From: Nostoc sphaeroides
GTDB lineage: Bacteria > Cyanobacteriota > Cyanobacteriia > Cyanobacteriales > Nostocaceae
DNA: 42,943 bases
NCBI RefSeq assembly: GCF_003443655.1
Contig: NZ_CP031942.1
Span: 1-42,943, forward strand
Reading direction: 5' to 3'
Position 1 is the stretch's first letter. Each line of letters opens with the position of its first letter. A model generated the notes under the pieces. That model worked only from the letters and a program-made list of their open reading frames with translations. It ran no database searches and had not been told where the DNA came from. Shown here one piece after another: positions 7,684 to 15,821 of the stretch. The position numbers were made by a program, and so were the translations under genes.

Positions 7684-8775
7684 ATGTACCTCTTATCTCA
7701 ATTCTGTAGTATTAAACCTCCCCAAAAGCCAGACTACAGTGGAATTTACACCTCTCCAAACTATAAAGTAGAAACTCAAGGTGAGTGCGACCAAGGTAGT
7801 TACATTGAAATGTATATTCCGGAAAAACCGTATTACAGCGATACGGGTGCTAAAATAGCAGTCATTTACCTGCACGGTTTTACGTTAGGCGCATCTGAAA
7901 TTTACAGCACTCATCTAGAGCATCTTGTCAAACAGGGCTACTACGTATTCTATCCAAACTATCAACGTGGTTTCTGCAAATTTCCAGCTTATAGGTTTGA
8001 AACCTTATATGAATTGGTCGTTGAGACTTTGAACCCTTTTCCAATTAGTCCTGTTGGATGGATGGAATCTGCAATCAGCAGTACTTTACAAGCGTTTAAA
8101 TATTTAAATCTTACCGAATCCAATGTAAATACTTATCTTTTTGGTCATTCTCTTGGTGGTCTTTTCGCTCTGAGCTGGTGTTACTATGCTCAAGAAAAAG
8201 TTCACCCAAATTTACTGCCAAAGCAAATTGTTGTTGCCGATCCAATACCAGATTCCCAATCAAATATTCCACCTAGTATACGTGAATATATTGACCTTTT
8301 TCATGGTTTTAAAGATAAGGTTGACATTGTGCAAACAGGTATTGCGCTCAAGGTTCCTGTAGCAATTCTCCACGGGAATAATGACACAATCGTTCCCAAA
8401 CATTCTTGGATCAAGCCGTTCTATTCTATAGAAACTAATCAAAAAACGATGTATCTTTCCTTCACTGATAAGCATGGCTCCCCTGCTATGTATGCCGATC
8501 ACGAGCAAGCCACCATAAACACCAGTTTTCTTTCTAATTGGATAGCTGATGAGTTTCTAGGCGGTGTCGGAGTAGAAAATAACTTGGACTGGCGTTATAT
8601 ATGGCACGCTCTTGACCAAGTAATACGTTTTGGTGCTGATGCCGATAAATTAAAGTTCGACATGGGCAAATGGTCAGATGGTAAGCCTGTTATGCCAATT
8701 CAAGTTTATTTGCATTCTGTAAATAATTCGTCATTGACTTCACATGCTAGGGCATTTTATTCAAACAAGATTTAA
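7684..8775 (+). CDS. Alpha/beta-hydrolase fold protein
   Basis: A 363-residue protein. VIYLHGFTLGA (about 60-70) supplies the oxyanion HGF motif. The nucleophile elbow is GHSLGG with Ser156, followed by GNNDTIVP with Asp234 and a DKHGSP His264 as the likely triad. There is no signal peptide. The C-terminal 80 residues after the hydrolase core are of unknown function. The substrate cannot be predicted; esterase or lipase-like activity is plausible. An AGGAG lies 12 bases before the ATG. It is followed by a hairpin and then an AT-rich gene on the same strand, and no plasmid-maintenance role is evident, so it looks like cargo. Confidence 0.8.
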   Translation: MYLLSQFCSIKPPQKPDYSGIYTSPNYKVETQGECDQGSYIEMYIPEKPYYSDTGAKIAVIYLHGFTLGASEIYSTHLEHLVKQGYYVFYPNYQRGFCKFPAYRFETLYELVVETLNPFPISPVGWMESAISSTLQAFKYLNLTESNVNTYLFGHSLGGLFALSWCYYAQEKVHPNLLPKQIVVADPIPDSQSNIPPSIREYIDLFHGFKDKVDIVQTGIALKVPVAILHGNNDTIVPKHSWIKPFYSIETNQKTMYLSFTDKHGSPAMYADHEQATINTSFLSNWIADEFLGGVGVENNLDWRYIWHALDQVIRFGADADKLKFDMGKWSDGKPVMPIQVYLHSVNNSSLTSHARAFYSNKI

Positions 8776-8791
8776 TCTAATTGGCATTGAG

Positions 8792-8830
8792 CCGAAGTTA
8801 AAGAATTTAGCTTAACTTCCTTAACTTCGG
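8792..8830. terminator. Hairpin after the hydrolase gene
   Basis: Exact 10-bp arms CCGAAGTTAA (8792-8801) and TTAACTTCGG (8821-8830) with a 19-base spacer that itself repeats TTAACTTCC. There is no T-run, so termination efficiency is uncertain; it may be a decayed repeat. Confidence 0.5.
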
Positions 8831-8926
8831 TTGATACAGAATTGAGTATGTATGAAATTAAAGTTATGGCACTTATAGCCATCGATAAATAGGTTATTCA
8901 TTAATCCACTATTCAAGGAGAAAAAT

Positions 8927-9775
8927 ATGTTATTTCAAATTGATGAGCTTAAAACAACTTCTTTTTTCCCAGAAAAAGTTCAACAATCTTTCGTAGCTAT
9001 TTTCAGGAATCAAAAAGATTCAATAGAGCTAGTAAAAAATCTAGACAACCTTACAGTAGTAGTTCCTAATACAACTAACGTTAATCTAGATGGTAGTACA
9101 AAAAGTGTAACTATATCTATAATTGATAGGGGTTTCTTAAAATATTCTAATATAGATAGTTCGACATTTTATATAGTTGTTGGGGGAAAGGTTGAAAACA
9201 ATAAATCGCAAGAAACAATAATTTATCCTGTGAAGCAAAAGAGTGATGTTAATAAAGCAGTTGGTGAGCTTCAATCAAAAGGATATTCTGTATTTTCTCC
9301 AACTATTAATGGATTTTACCCTCCATTGAATACAATTACTGGAGAAACATTACAAGTCAGCTTTAATAATATTTATTTTCCTGGTTTTCCCGATATATCC
9401 ACAATTAAGCCTTATACTAAAGATCAATCATTGTGGATTGTAATTGGAGTAAATGTAGAGGTCGTTACTAATCGATTTATTTCCGGTTATATAGATAAAG
9501 ATGGTAAAATTCAAGAACAAACAGGAAATTTTTCAATTGAGAAACTTAACACAGGTTTATACAAATTAAAATTTAAAACATTTCCCAATAGATACCCATC
9601 TGTAACAGCTACACAAATTTTTACAGATAAAGGCGTAGAAGGAGGAGATACTAGAGATAATGTAGTGATCAGCAGTATTCAAGTTGATAACTTAGAAGCG
9701 ACAGTAGTATTCAAAACAGGTGATAGCCTTGGTCAGGCATCCGATAGAGAATTCTCATTTATTGCTCTACTCTAA
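8927..9775 (+). CDS. Beta-rich protein of unknown function with tail-fibre-like C-terminal domain
   Basis: A 282-residue protein with a good ribosome-binding site (CAAGGAG 8 bases before ATG). It has no Cys, no signal peptide and no membrane segment, and is rich in Thr/Val/Asn. Residues about 185-282 (GYIDKDGKIQEQTGNFSIEK, then TGLYKLKF and PSVTATQIF) follow the pattern 'G.i..dG.i..gsGnFsv.k..tG.Y.i.f...P.v..T' of a beta-sandwich domain found in phage-tail and secreted bacterial proteins. The N-terminal half is unrecognised. Codon usage is more AT-rich than that of its neighbours, suggesting separate acquisition. It may be co-transcribed with the hydrolase. Confidence 0.7.
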   Translation: MLFQIDELKTTSFFPEKVQQSFVAIFRNQKDSIELVKNLDNLTVVVPNTTNVNLDGSTKSVTISIIDRGFLKYSNIDSSTFYIVVGGKVENNKSQETIIYPVKQKSDVNKAVGELQSKGYSVFSPTINGFYPPLNTITGETLQVSFNNIYFPGFPDISTIKPYTKDQSLWIVIGVNVEVVTNRFISGYIDKDGKIQEQTGNFSIEKLNTGLYKLKFKTFPNRYPSVTATQIFTDKGVEGGDTRDNVVISSIQVDNLEATVVFKTGDSLGQASDREFSFIALL

Positions 9776-9856
9776 AAACACGTTTAAGTAAGTCGGTGAG
9801 AATAAACCCAATACTGCTCGGTTAAGGGAAAATAGATGGTGGAATAAAGAATATTT

Positions 9857-9881
9857 TGTTCTCGTAAACTACACGCGAACA
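9857..9881. repeat. 25-bp semi-palindrome, copy 1 (subterminal in the IS4-type element)
   Basis: TGTTCTCG, 9-base spacer, CGCGAACA. The same layout recurs at 15756-15780 and 16209-16233, always with a 9-base AT-rich spacer. It is a probable protein-binding site. Confidence 0.7.
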
Positions 9882-9989
9882 AAAACAGCTAAAAACGTTG
9901 CTTGTACCTAAAGGCACTCTCGAAAAATTTAATTGTCAATTGCTGAGAATATTTTTAACCTGTTGAATTAGAAATTGAGGATGAACAAT

Positions 9990-10382
9990 TTACGGTATTG
10001 CCCAAATGGATGTAAACAAACTTGCTTTCCTAAAAATTTGAAAGGATAGTAGTTGTCGAGGAGTGCCATTATTTCTATGACATCGTTTTTTACTCTGAAA
10101 CTTTGAGCGAGTTTTCTTGACGACTCTGGGATTACTTCTGTGCTGTGGTGGTGGAATTTTTAAATCTTTTTGCTAATGGCTTTGCAACCATCTCAAACAA
10201 ACGAGTCATTACAGATGCTCCAGTTCGTTGCCGTGCTTCAGTAATTGATGAGGAAGTTGGTGTTTTAAAACGTATTAATTCCGGTATGCGTAAACTGGCG
10301 AAACCATGAATCAGATTTTTGAACACCGATACAATAGAGTCCGATGACCAAAAACTCATGGCAATTACTAAAACCACAACTA
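9990..10382 (-). pseudogene. IS4-family transposase remnant, distal part
   Basis: Reading leftward from 10382, the frame continues the N-terminal piece at 15537-15701: HVV|VVLVIAMSFWSSDS, then ITEARQRTGASVMTRLF, which is the IS4 N-terminal domain pattern (AR.R.G...l..lF). That frame stops at 10132. In another frame, down to 9990, a piece SNPRVVKKTRSKFQSKKR is typical of IS4 C-termini. The DDE core between them is missing, so this is an internal deletion with a frame change. It is not functional. Confidence 0.75.
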
Positions 10383-10433
10383 GGCGTAGAGCTGGCGAAG
10401 CTGTCACCAAGTGCAAACTAAACAGTTTAGTTT
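10383..10433. repeat. Left terminal inverted repeat of the Tn3-family transposon
   Basis: Begins GGCGTAGAGCTGGCGAAGCT; the inner part AAACTAAACAGTTTAGTTT is itself palindromic. It differs from the right end at five positions, including the third base (C instead of G). Confidence 0.85.
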
Positions 10434-10493
10434 AGTAAAGCGGTAAAGTTTAGTTTGAACAATGAAAGATACAAGTAGTAAATAATACTAATA

Positions 10494-10964
10494 TTAAAGG
10501 GGCTGGACTTGAGATTCAGAACTAATAGAAGCTTTATATGGAAAGCCACAGTAAGGACAAAACCGAAACTTCAATGACGTAATAGGTTCGTTACATTTAG
10601 CACAATTATTACGTAATGCCGTACCGCACAAGAAACAAAACTGCGATCGCGGTAATAACCAGATATCTTCAAGAGTTGTTCCGGGAGTCCAGCAGTCGGG
10701 GCAAAATTTGAGGACATCAGTTGCAGACATGGGTACACCCCGGATGACTGCATCAAGGTACTCAGATGGAACCTGCAATGCGCGAGCTAATCCACGCTGG
10801 CTTTTACTATTGAGCTTGGTAGTCATGCCTCGTTCAATCTTACCTAAACTTTGAAGATGAATGCCTGCCTTAGTTGCCAAATCATTTTGACTTAGTGAAA
10901 GGCTTGTGCGTATTCTTTTAACGTACTGGGACAGCGTTTCTTGGGGTTGGGGGGTATTGTCCAT
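10494..10964 (-). CDS. XRE-family regulator with C-terminal zinc ribbons, transposon-borne
   Basis: A 156-residue protein. Residues 10-70 form a Cro/CI-type helix-turn-helix (YVKRIRTSLSLSQNDLATKA, then IERGM). The C-terminal half has four CxxC knuckles: FCPDCW, FCFLCG, NCAKCN and FCPYCG, consistent with two zinc ribbons. It is divergent from tnpI, with a 96-base shared intergenic region, inside the Tn3-family element. A role as repressor of tnpI/tnpA is the natural inference. The combination of XRE HTH and double zinc ribbon is unusual for Tn3-family elements. Confidence 0.8.
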   Translation of the reverse strand: MDNTPQPQETLSQYVKRIRTSLSLSQNDLATKAGIHLQSLGKIERGMTTKLNSKSQRGLARALQVPSEYLDAVIRGVPMSATDVLKFCPDCWTPGTTLEDIWLLPRSQFCFLCGTALRNNCAKCNEPITSLKFRFCPYCGFPYKASISSESQVQPL

Positions 10965-11060
10965 GCTTTTAATATGCAGTAAAGTATATAATTAATTATT
11001 TTATATAAGTGCGTATTTAAAATGAATAGCAGTACTTTTAATTAGATAAAGAGGTGAAAC

Positions 11061-11963
11061 GTGACAACTACATTAGCACAAGTTGCTACAGCTTTCCTTT
11101 CTCGACAAGGATTAGCTGCTAGTACACTTAAATCTTACGAGCTAACACTACTATCTTTGCTGAAAGAGCATGGCTCCTTACCTATAGAGTTAGTAGACCG
11201 TCAACTGCTGAAAGACTACTTAGCTCGGTTAGATGAACTAAAATACACGACTCATAATCGTCACCAAGCAATAATCAGCGCTCTGTTGAATTTTGCATTT
11301 GTTTCTGGCTATATTCAATCAAATCCAGTTAGCCGTCTGAGTCTGAGGAAACCAAATCGAGAACGGGGAGAACACAATACAGACGAGATAATACGCTACC
11401 TCACGTCTCAAGAATTAGATATTTTGTATGATTTGTTAAAAAAATCTAATGCCAGACTTGAGACGATAGTCCGCTTGCTGCATCGAAGTGGAGCTAGAAT
11501 TGGAGAATTACTTGGACTGGAGCTGGCACAAATTTTTCAGGAACAGCGTAAATTTCAGGTAGTGGGTAAAGGCAACAAAAAACGCTGGTGCTTTTATAGT
11601 GAAGATGCAGAAATTGCTTTAAAAAACTATATAAAATATTATCGTCATTCAGGTTCAACAGCATTATTCACCGCTCAACATCCAACGACTAAAGTTGTAA
11701 CACCAGTAAGTTATGAGGCAGTAACGGCAGACTGGCGAGAAATAATTGACCAAAGCCAGAAATTAAAAGGGATTAGGCTGCATGATATCCGCCATACCTT
11801 TGCCACTGAGCGGGTGGGATTGATGGGAATTGAAGAATTACGGGCGCTGATGGGACATGAAAACATTCAAACAACTCTCCGCTACCAAAAAGTAACTAGT
11901 GCGAGAGCAGAAATAGTAGCAAAGTCTGCTTTAGAGAATTTACAAAAAGTATATAAAAATTAA
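11061..11963 (+). CDS. tnpI: Tyrosine site-specific recombinase (TnpI-like resolvase)
   Basis: A 300-residue protein with a SAM-like N-terminal core-binding domain (residues 3-95) and a catalytic domain with Arg146 (SGARIGELL), Lys170 (GKGNKKR), His241 and Arg244 (HDIRHTFAT), His266 (MGHENIQTTL) and nucleophile Tyr275 (LRYQKV). It starts at GTG 11061 with GAGGTG upstream. Lying next to a Tn3-family transposase inside shared inverted repeats, it should resolve cointegrates, as TnpI does in Tn4430, instead of the more common serine resolvase. All catalytic residues are present. Confidence 0.9.
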   Translation: MTTTLAQVATAFLSRQGLAASTLKSYELTLLSLLKEHGSLPIELVDRQLLKDYLARLDELKYTTHNRHQAIISALLNFAFVSGYIQSNPVSRLSLRKPNRERGEHNTDEIIRYLTSQELDILYDLLKKSNARLETIVRLLHRSGARIGELLGLELAQIFQEQRKFQVVGKGNKKRWCFYSEDAEIALKNYIKYYRHSGSTALFTAQHPTTKVVTPVSYEAVTADWREIIDQSQKLKGIRLHDIRHTFATERVGLMGIEELRALMGHENIQTTLRYQKVTSARAEIVAKSALENLQKVYKN

Positions 11964-12021
11964 GGAATATTTCTGAGTAATAAATTTACCAATACATATA
12001 TTGACTAGAGTTAATTGTTGC

Positions 12022-12050
12022 AGTACAGAGTAGAGTATCTACTCTGTACT
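12022..12050. repeat. Candidate TnpI core site between tnpI and tnpA
   Basis: AGTACAGAGTAGA-GTA-TCTACTCTGTACT: perfect 13-bp arms around three bases, 14 bases before the tnpA ATG. It can be read as 11-bp arms with a 7-bp centre, like tyrosine-recombinase core sites. A tnpA regulatory hairpin is an alternative. A related sequence (24 of 29 bases) is at 18511-18539. Confidence 0.55.
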
Positions 12051-12063
12051 AAGAAAGTGAGGG

Positions 12064-12942
12064 ATGATGAAACGAAACTGGCAACCAGAAGAACTACTAG
12101 AGTACTGGACGCTAGTACCGAGCGAATTAGAGCTATTAGCGCACAAAAATCCTCAAAATCGTTTGATTTTTGCTTTATTACTCAAGTTTTTCCAGATGGA
12201 AGCAAAATTTCCCGAATCAGACCATGAAATTCCGGCTGTAGTTGTTAACTACGTGACACAACAACTCAGTATTACTCCTAGTGTTTACCAAGACTGTAAT
12301 TGGCAAGGACGGTCAGTAAAATATTACCGCAAGAAAATTAGAGAACTTTTTGGATTTCGAGAAGCTACTATCAATGATGCTGAAGAATTAGTTAATTGGT
12401 TAACAGAACAAGCGTTGATTTATGAATTAAAATTTGAACAACTTGAAAGTGCAGCTTTTGATCGTTTACGAGAATTAAAAATTGAGCCGCCAACGCTCAA
12501 TCGCTTAGAACGTATTACTCGCTCTGCTCTTCATAGTTTTGAGGAGAACTTTTTTCAAAAAACTGTTGCACAGTTGTCTAGCCGAACTAAAGAACAGATA
12601 GATAATTTATTCAAACCTCATCCCCTTGAAAATCAATCTGATGAAGAAGTAACTCAGTTAGATGTTGACTCCTCAGAGTTATCGATCTGGAATGAATTAA
12701 AATTAGACCCCGGAAGGATTGGTGTAGAAAGTTTTCAAAAATCAATTGAAAAATTATCAATTTTGCGTCAATTAGATTTACCTCCTGATTTATTCACCAC
12801 CATACCAACAAAAATTTTACAAAAATATAAACAACGTGTAGTTGTTGAATATCCACTCATACTTACGCCGTCATCCAGAACCAATTCGGTATACATTAGT
12901 TGCTATTTTCGCTCTTGTAAGAAGCCAAGAAATAATAGATAA
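12064..12942 (+). CDS. tnpA: Tn3-family transposase, N-terminal part (frameshifted)
   Basis: Residues 1-265 match the start of a Tn3-family TnpA (for example NRLIFALLLKFFQMEAKFP and LLPxLLTxIP-like PPDLFTTIPTKILQKYKQR). The family-like sequence ends at VVVEYP (12838-12855), then becomes out-of-frame noise. The continuation SYLRRHPEP is in the +1 frame from about 12857. Together the two parts give about 993 codons, the normal TnpA length. A single extra base near 12853-12857 explains it. It could be a mutation, a sequencing error or, less likely, programmed shifting. Confidence 0.85.
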   Translation: MMKRNWQPEELLEYWTLVPSELELLAHKNPQNRLIFALLLKFFQMEAKFPESDHEIPAVVVNYVTQQLSITPSVYQDCNWQGRSVKYYRKKIRELFGFREATINDAEELVNWLTEQALIYELKFEQLESAAFDRLRELKIEPPTLNRLERITRSALHSFEENFFQKTVAQLSSRTKEQIDNLFKPHPLENQSDEEVTQLDVDSSELSIWNELKLDPGRIGVESFQKSIEKLSILRQLDLPPDLFTTIPTKILQKYKQRVVVEYPLILTPSSRTNSVYISCYFRSCKKPRNNR

Positions 12943-15043
12943 CTTAGTAGAGTTAATTATTCAAATTGTACATCGTATAGGAGCTAAAGCCGAAAAACGT
13001 GTAGACCAAGAATTGCTGCAAGATTTTAAAAAGGTGAATGGTAAGACTAATTTACTATTTCAAATGGCAGAGGCTTCTTTGCAACAGCCTGATGGAGTTA
13101 TTAGAGAAGTTATTTTCCCGATTGTTGGTGAAACAACTCTCAAAAATTTAGTTAAAGAATACAAATCAACAGGTAATGTTTACCGCGAACGAGTTTATAC
13201 TGTCATGCGCTCTTCTTATGGCAGACATTACCGAAGAATTTTACCATTAATTTTAGAGCAGCTTGAATTTCGCTCAAATAATGATGTTCATCGTCCAGTA
13301 ATTCAAGCACTCTTATTACTCAAAAAATATGCTCACAGTAGTCAGCGATACTATGATATAACAGAAAATATTCCTATTGAGGGAGTGCTGCGTAATGGCT
13401 GGCAAGAATTAATCTTGGAAAAAAGTAGTGATGGTGATCTCAAGGTAAATCGCATCAATTATGAACTAAGTGTGCTTCAAGCATTAAGAGACAAACTCAG
13501 ATGTAAAGAAATTTGGGTAGTTGGAGCCTATCGTTACCGCAACCCAGAATCAGATTTACCAACAGACTTTGAAGCCCAACGAGCCGCATATTTTCAAGCT
13601 CTACAACAACCATCTGATGTTGAAGAATTCATTGCTGATTTACAGCAGCAAATGCAGTCAGCGCTGATACAATTAGAATCAGGATTATCTAAAAACAAGT
13701 ATGTCTTAATTAAAAATCAAGTCAAATCTCGGATTTGTGTATCACCTATACCGCCTCAAAGTGAGCCAATAAATTTAGGGCGCTTAAAGACTGAAATTAA
13801 TCGCCGATGGGCGAGGACTAGTCTCTTGGATGTCCTGAAAGAAACAGATTTGCGTGTCAATTTTACTGAACATTTTCAATCAGTCTTAACTAGAGAAGTG
13901 TTAGAATCTGAACTATTACAAAAGCGTTTGTTACTATGCTTATATGGTTTGGGGACAAATACAGGACTGAAGCGTTTAAGTGATGATATCGGGGGCAATA
14001 ATTATCAGGAATTATTATACGTCAAACGTTGTTATATCCAAAAACAACAATTACGCAACGCTATTACCAATGTCGCAAATGCTATTTTTCAAGCCAGATT
14101 GAAGCATATTTGGGGAGAAGGTACATCTGCTTGTGCTTCCGATTCTAAAAAGTTTGGCGCTTGGGATCAGAATCTGATGACTGAATGGCACATTCGTTAT
14201 GGTGGTCGCGGTGTGATGATTTACTGGCACGTTGAAAAAAATTCTGTCTGCATCTACTCGCAGTTAAAAACCTGTTCAAGTAGTGAAGTGGCAGCCATGA
14301 TTGAAGGTTTACTACGCCATTGTACTGAGATGAAGGTTGAGAAGAATTTTGTGGATAGTCATGGACAAAGTGAGGTAGCTTTTGCTTTCTGCCATTTGTT
14401 AGGTTTTCAACTGATGCCACGTATTAAACGCATTAATGTTCAAAAATTATATTTACCAATCAATGGAAGTGGCAGTGATTATCCCAATTTACAACCTGTT
14501 CTAACTCGGACAATCAACTGGGATTTAATTCGTCAGCAATATGACCAAATGATTAAGTATGCTACTGCACTTCGCTTAGGAATAGCAGAAACAGATGCTA
14601 TTTTAAAGCGTTTTACTAGGGGAAATTTGTTGCACCCTACTTATCAAGCCCTATGTGAATTAGGGAAAGCAGTCAAGACCATCTTTCTATGTCAATATCT
14701 GCATTCAGCCGAACTGCGTCGAGAAATTAATGAGGGGCTAAATGTAGTTGAAAATTGGAATAGTGCTAACAGTTTTATTTTTTATGGCAAGGGTGGAGAA
14801 GTAGCCACTAATCGCTTAGAAGATCAGGAGTTGGCTATTTTATCCTTACATCTGCTGCAAATTTCATTGGTGTATATTAATACATTGATGATTCAGCAGG
14901 TATTGTCACAACCGCAATGGATGAAGTTAATGACTAAACTTGACTTGCGGGCGCTTTCACCTTTGATTTGGCTGCATATCAATCCAAAAGGCACTTTCAA
15001 CTTGGATATGAACGAACGTTTGCCTATTGAGACTGCTGCATAA
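12842..15043 (+). CDS. tnpA: Tn3-family transposase, catalytic part (frameshifted from N-terminal part)
   Basis: Family-like sequence starts at SYLRRHPEPIRYTLVAIFAL (from 12857; the TTG at 12842 is not a real start). It contains all typical blocks: HRIGAKAEKRV, GKTNLLFQMAEASL, the first catalytic Asp in ACASDSKKFGAWD, the second Asp in NFVDSHGQSEVAFAF, and the Glu region GGEVATNRLEDQELAILSLH near the end, plus LIWLHINPKGTFNLDM. The DDE triad appears intact, so only the frameshift separates it from an active enzyme. There is no internal ribosome-binding site that would make it independently expressed. Confidence 0.85.
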   Translation: MLNIHSYLRRHPEPIRYTLVAIFALVRSQEIIDNLVELIIQIVHRIGAKAEKRVDQELLQDFKKVNGKTNLLFQMAEASLQQPDGVIREVIFPIVGETTLKNLVKEYKSTGNVYRERVYTVMRSSYGRHYRRILPLILEQLEFRSNNDVHRPVIQALLLLKKYAHSSQRYYDITENIPIEGVLRNGWQELILEKSSDGDLKVNRINYELSVLQALRDKLRCKEIWVVGAYRYRNPESDLPTDFEAQRAAYFQALQQPSDVEEFIADLQQQMQSALIQLESGLSKNKYVLIKNQVKSRICVSPIPPQSEPINLGRLKTEINRRWARTSLLDVLKETDLRVNFTEHFQSVLTREVLESELLQKRLLLCLYGLGTNTGLKRLSDDIGGNNYQELLYVKRCYIQKQQLRNAITNVANAIFQARLKHIWGEGTSACASDSKKFGAWDQNLMTEWHIRYGGRGVMIYWHVEKNSVCIYSQLKTCSSSEVAAMIEGLLRHCTEMKVEKNFVDSHGQSEVAFAFCHLLGFQLMPRIKRINVQKLYLPINGSGSDYPNLQPVLTRTINWDLIRQQYDQMIKYATALRLGIAETDAILKRFTRGNLLHPTYQALCELGKAVKTIFLCQYLHSAELRREINEGLNVVENWNSANSFIFYGKGGEVATNRLEDQELAILSLHLLQISLVYINTLMIQQVLSQPQWMKLMTKLDLRALSPLIWLHINPKGTFNLDMNERLPIETAA

Positions 15044-15232
15044 ACATGCAACTGGAGTTATATCTTCTTTATTAAGCATAACTATGGGAGCAATGCGATT
15101 TTGTGAGGTGCTTAAAATTCAGGTACGAAATCACCTATTTAGGGCTGCGATCGCAGCCAAATAACTGTTTTTATTGAGAATTTAGCTCTTTAATTGAGAA
15201 TTAAAGTCCGATCTAACTTTGGAGCATTGCTC
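15044..15232. other. Non-coding tail of the Tn3-family transposon
   Basis: Between the tnpA stop and the small MITE. No ORF or clear hairpin terminator was seen; there is one HIP1 palindrome (CTGCGATCGCAG) near 15147. Confidence 0.5.
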
Positions 15233-15371
15233 CAATACTGCTCGGTTAAGGAATTTCTTCGTTGAGGCAAGCTGTTCAATAGCTGGGGGAGAAATGGAGG
15301 CTGGCGTTGAGTTTTTGCCTCCCCTGCCTCAAGAGCTTCCCCTGCCTCCCCTGCTTATCCGAGCAGTATTG
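15233..15371. mobile_element. 139-bp MITE sharing the IS4-type element's ends
   Basis: The ends read CAATACTGCTCGGTTAAGG (15233 rightward) and CAATACTGCTCGGATAAGC (15371 leftward), the same terminal sequence as the 9809-16281 element. The 12-bp target duplication GGAGCATTGCTC flanks it (15221-15232 and 15372-15383). The interior has no gene. It inserted into the Tn3-family transposon. Confidence 0.85.
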
Positions 15372-15455
15372 GGAGCATTGCTCCCCATAACTATTACCTT
15401 TTTACTCCGGCGATCGCCTGACTGTATTTCATGTAATCGATAAACACGTTTTAAT

Positions 15456-15479
15456 GGCAATCTTATCCTTCCACCGACA
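15456..15479. mobile_element. Solo end of a Tn7/Tn5053-type element (copy C)
   Basis: Read leftward from 15479 it begins TGTCGGTGGAAGGATAAGAT and continues with ACGTG-TTAT spacing like the left ends of copies A and B. No partner end was found to its left, so it is a remnant. Confidence 0.65.
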
Positions 15480-15485
15480 GTTTTT

Positions 15486-15536
15486 AAACTAAACGGTTTA
15501 GTTTGCACTTCATGACAGCTTCGCCAGTTCTACCCC
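15486..15536. repeat. Right terminal inverted repeat of the Tn3-family transposon
   Basis: Read leftward from 15536 it begins GGGGTAGAACTGGCGAAGCT. It pairs with 10383-10433 at 46 of 51 positions and is followed by the AACTA target duplicate. Confidence 0.9.
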
Positions 15537-15701
15537 AACTACATGAGTTGGAAGTATTCGTTGTCGTTGCTCTAGAGTTGAAGTGCTGATAATTGCGTTC
15601 GTTATTGTTTGAGATGGAATTACTTTATCCATTGCCAGAAGTAATTGGCTTGGGGTAATGTAGGGCTGTTGAACCTCAAAGTTAACAAGTGACATTAACA
15701 A
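15537..15701 (-). pseudogene. IS4-family transposase remnant, N-terminal part
   Basis: Translation from ATG 15695 gives MSLVNFEVQQPYITPSQLLL, then LEQRQRILPTHVV, up to the Tn3 insertion at 15537. Joining to 10382 continues ...HVVVVLVIAMSFW. The R.R.LP..vVv.lvia pattern is characteristic of the IS4 N-terminal domain. The gene is broken by the transposon and, further on, by an internal deletion. Confidence 0.75.
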
Positions 15702-15755
15702 GACGGTACTTACGTTTAATTTTGGCTGTAAAATAATATAAACTAAATTCGGTCT

Positions 15756-15780
15756 TGTTCTCGTATAAAATACGCGAACA
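15756..15780. promoter_or_regulatory. 25-bp semi-palindrome, copy 2, in the divergent IS4 promoter region
   Basis: TGTTCTCG, spacer TATAAAATA, CGCGAACA. It lies between the leftward transposase start (15695) and the rightward accessory ORF (15822), so it is placed as an operator for both. The spacer looks like a -10 element. Confidence 0.6.
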
Positions 15781-15821
15781 CTGCACCCCCTTAATCACCA
15801 TACGCACTCTTGTTTTGCCAG

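Larger units (their letters stand above)
10383..15536. mobile_element. Tn3-family transposon (Tn4430-like, with tnpI tyrosine recombinase)
   Basis: The terminal inverted repeats start GGCGTAGAGCTGGCGAAGCT (10383) and GGGGTAGAACTGGCGAAGCT (from 15536 leftward), matching at 46 of 51 positions; the GGGG start is a Tn3-family hallmark. AACTA occurs on both sides (10378-10382 and 15537-15541), a 5-bp target duplication. Removing the element restores the IS4 frame ...ILPTHVVVVLVIAMS. It carries an XRE/zinc-ribbon regulator, tnpI, a hairpin candidate resolution site and tnpA (frameshifted). No obvious cargo. Confidence 0.9.

Noticed and set aside
9791..9808. AGTCGGTGAGAATAA as the missing partner of the solo Tn7-like end at 15479
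   Set aside because: Only the TCGGTG core matches; the following GGCAAT repeats are absent.
15108..15150. CTTAAAATTCAGGTACGAAA-type sequence looking like a Tn3 right end after tnpA
   Set aside because: No left partner exists; the true ends with target duplication AACTA are at 10383 and 15536.
15219..15443. 74-codon ORF
   Set aside because: It is made of the MITE and its low-complexity CCTCCCCTGCC repeats.
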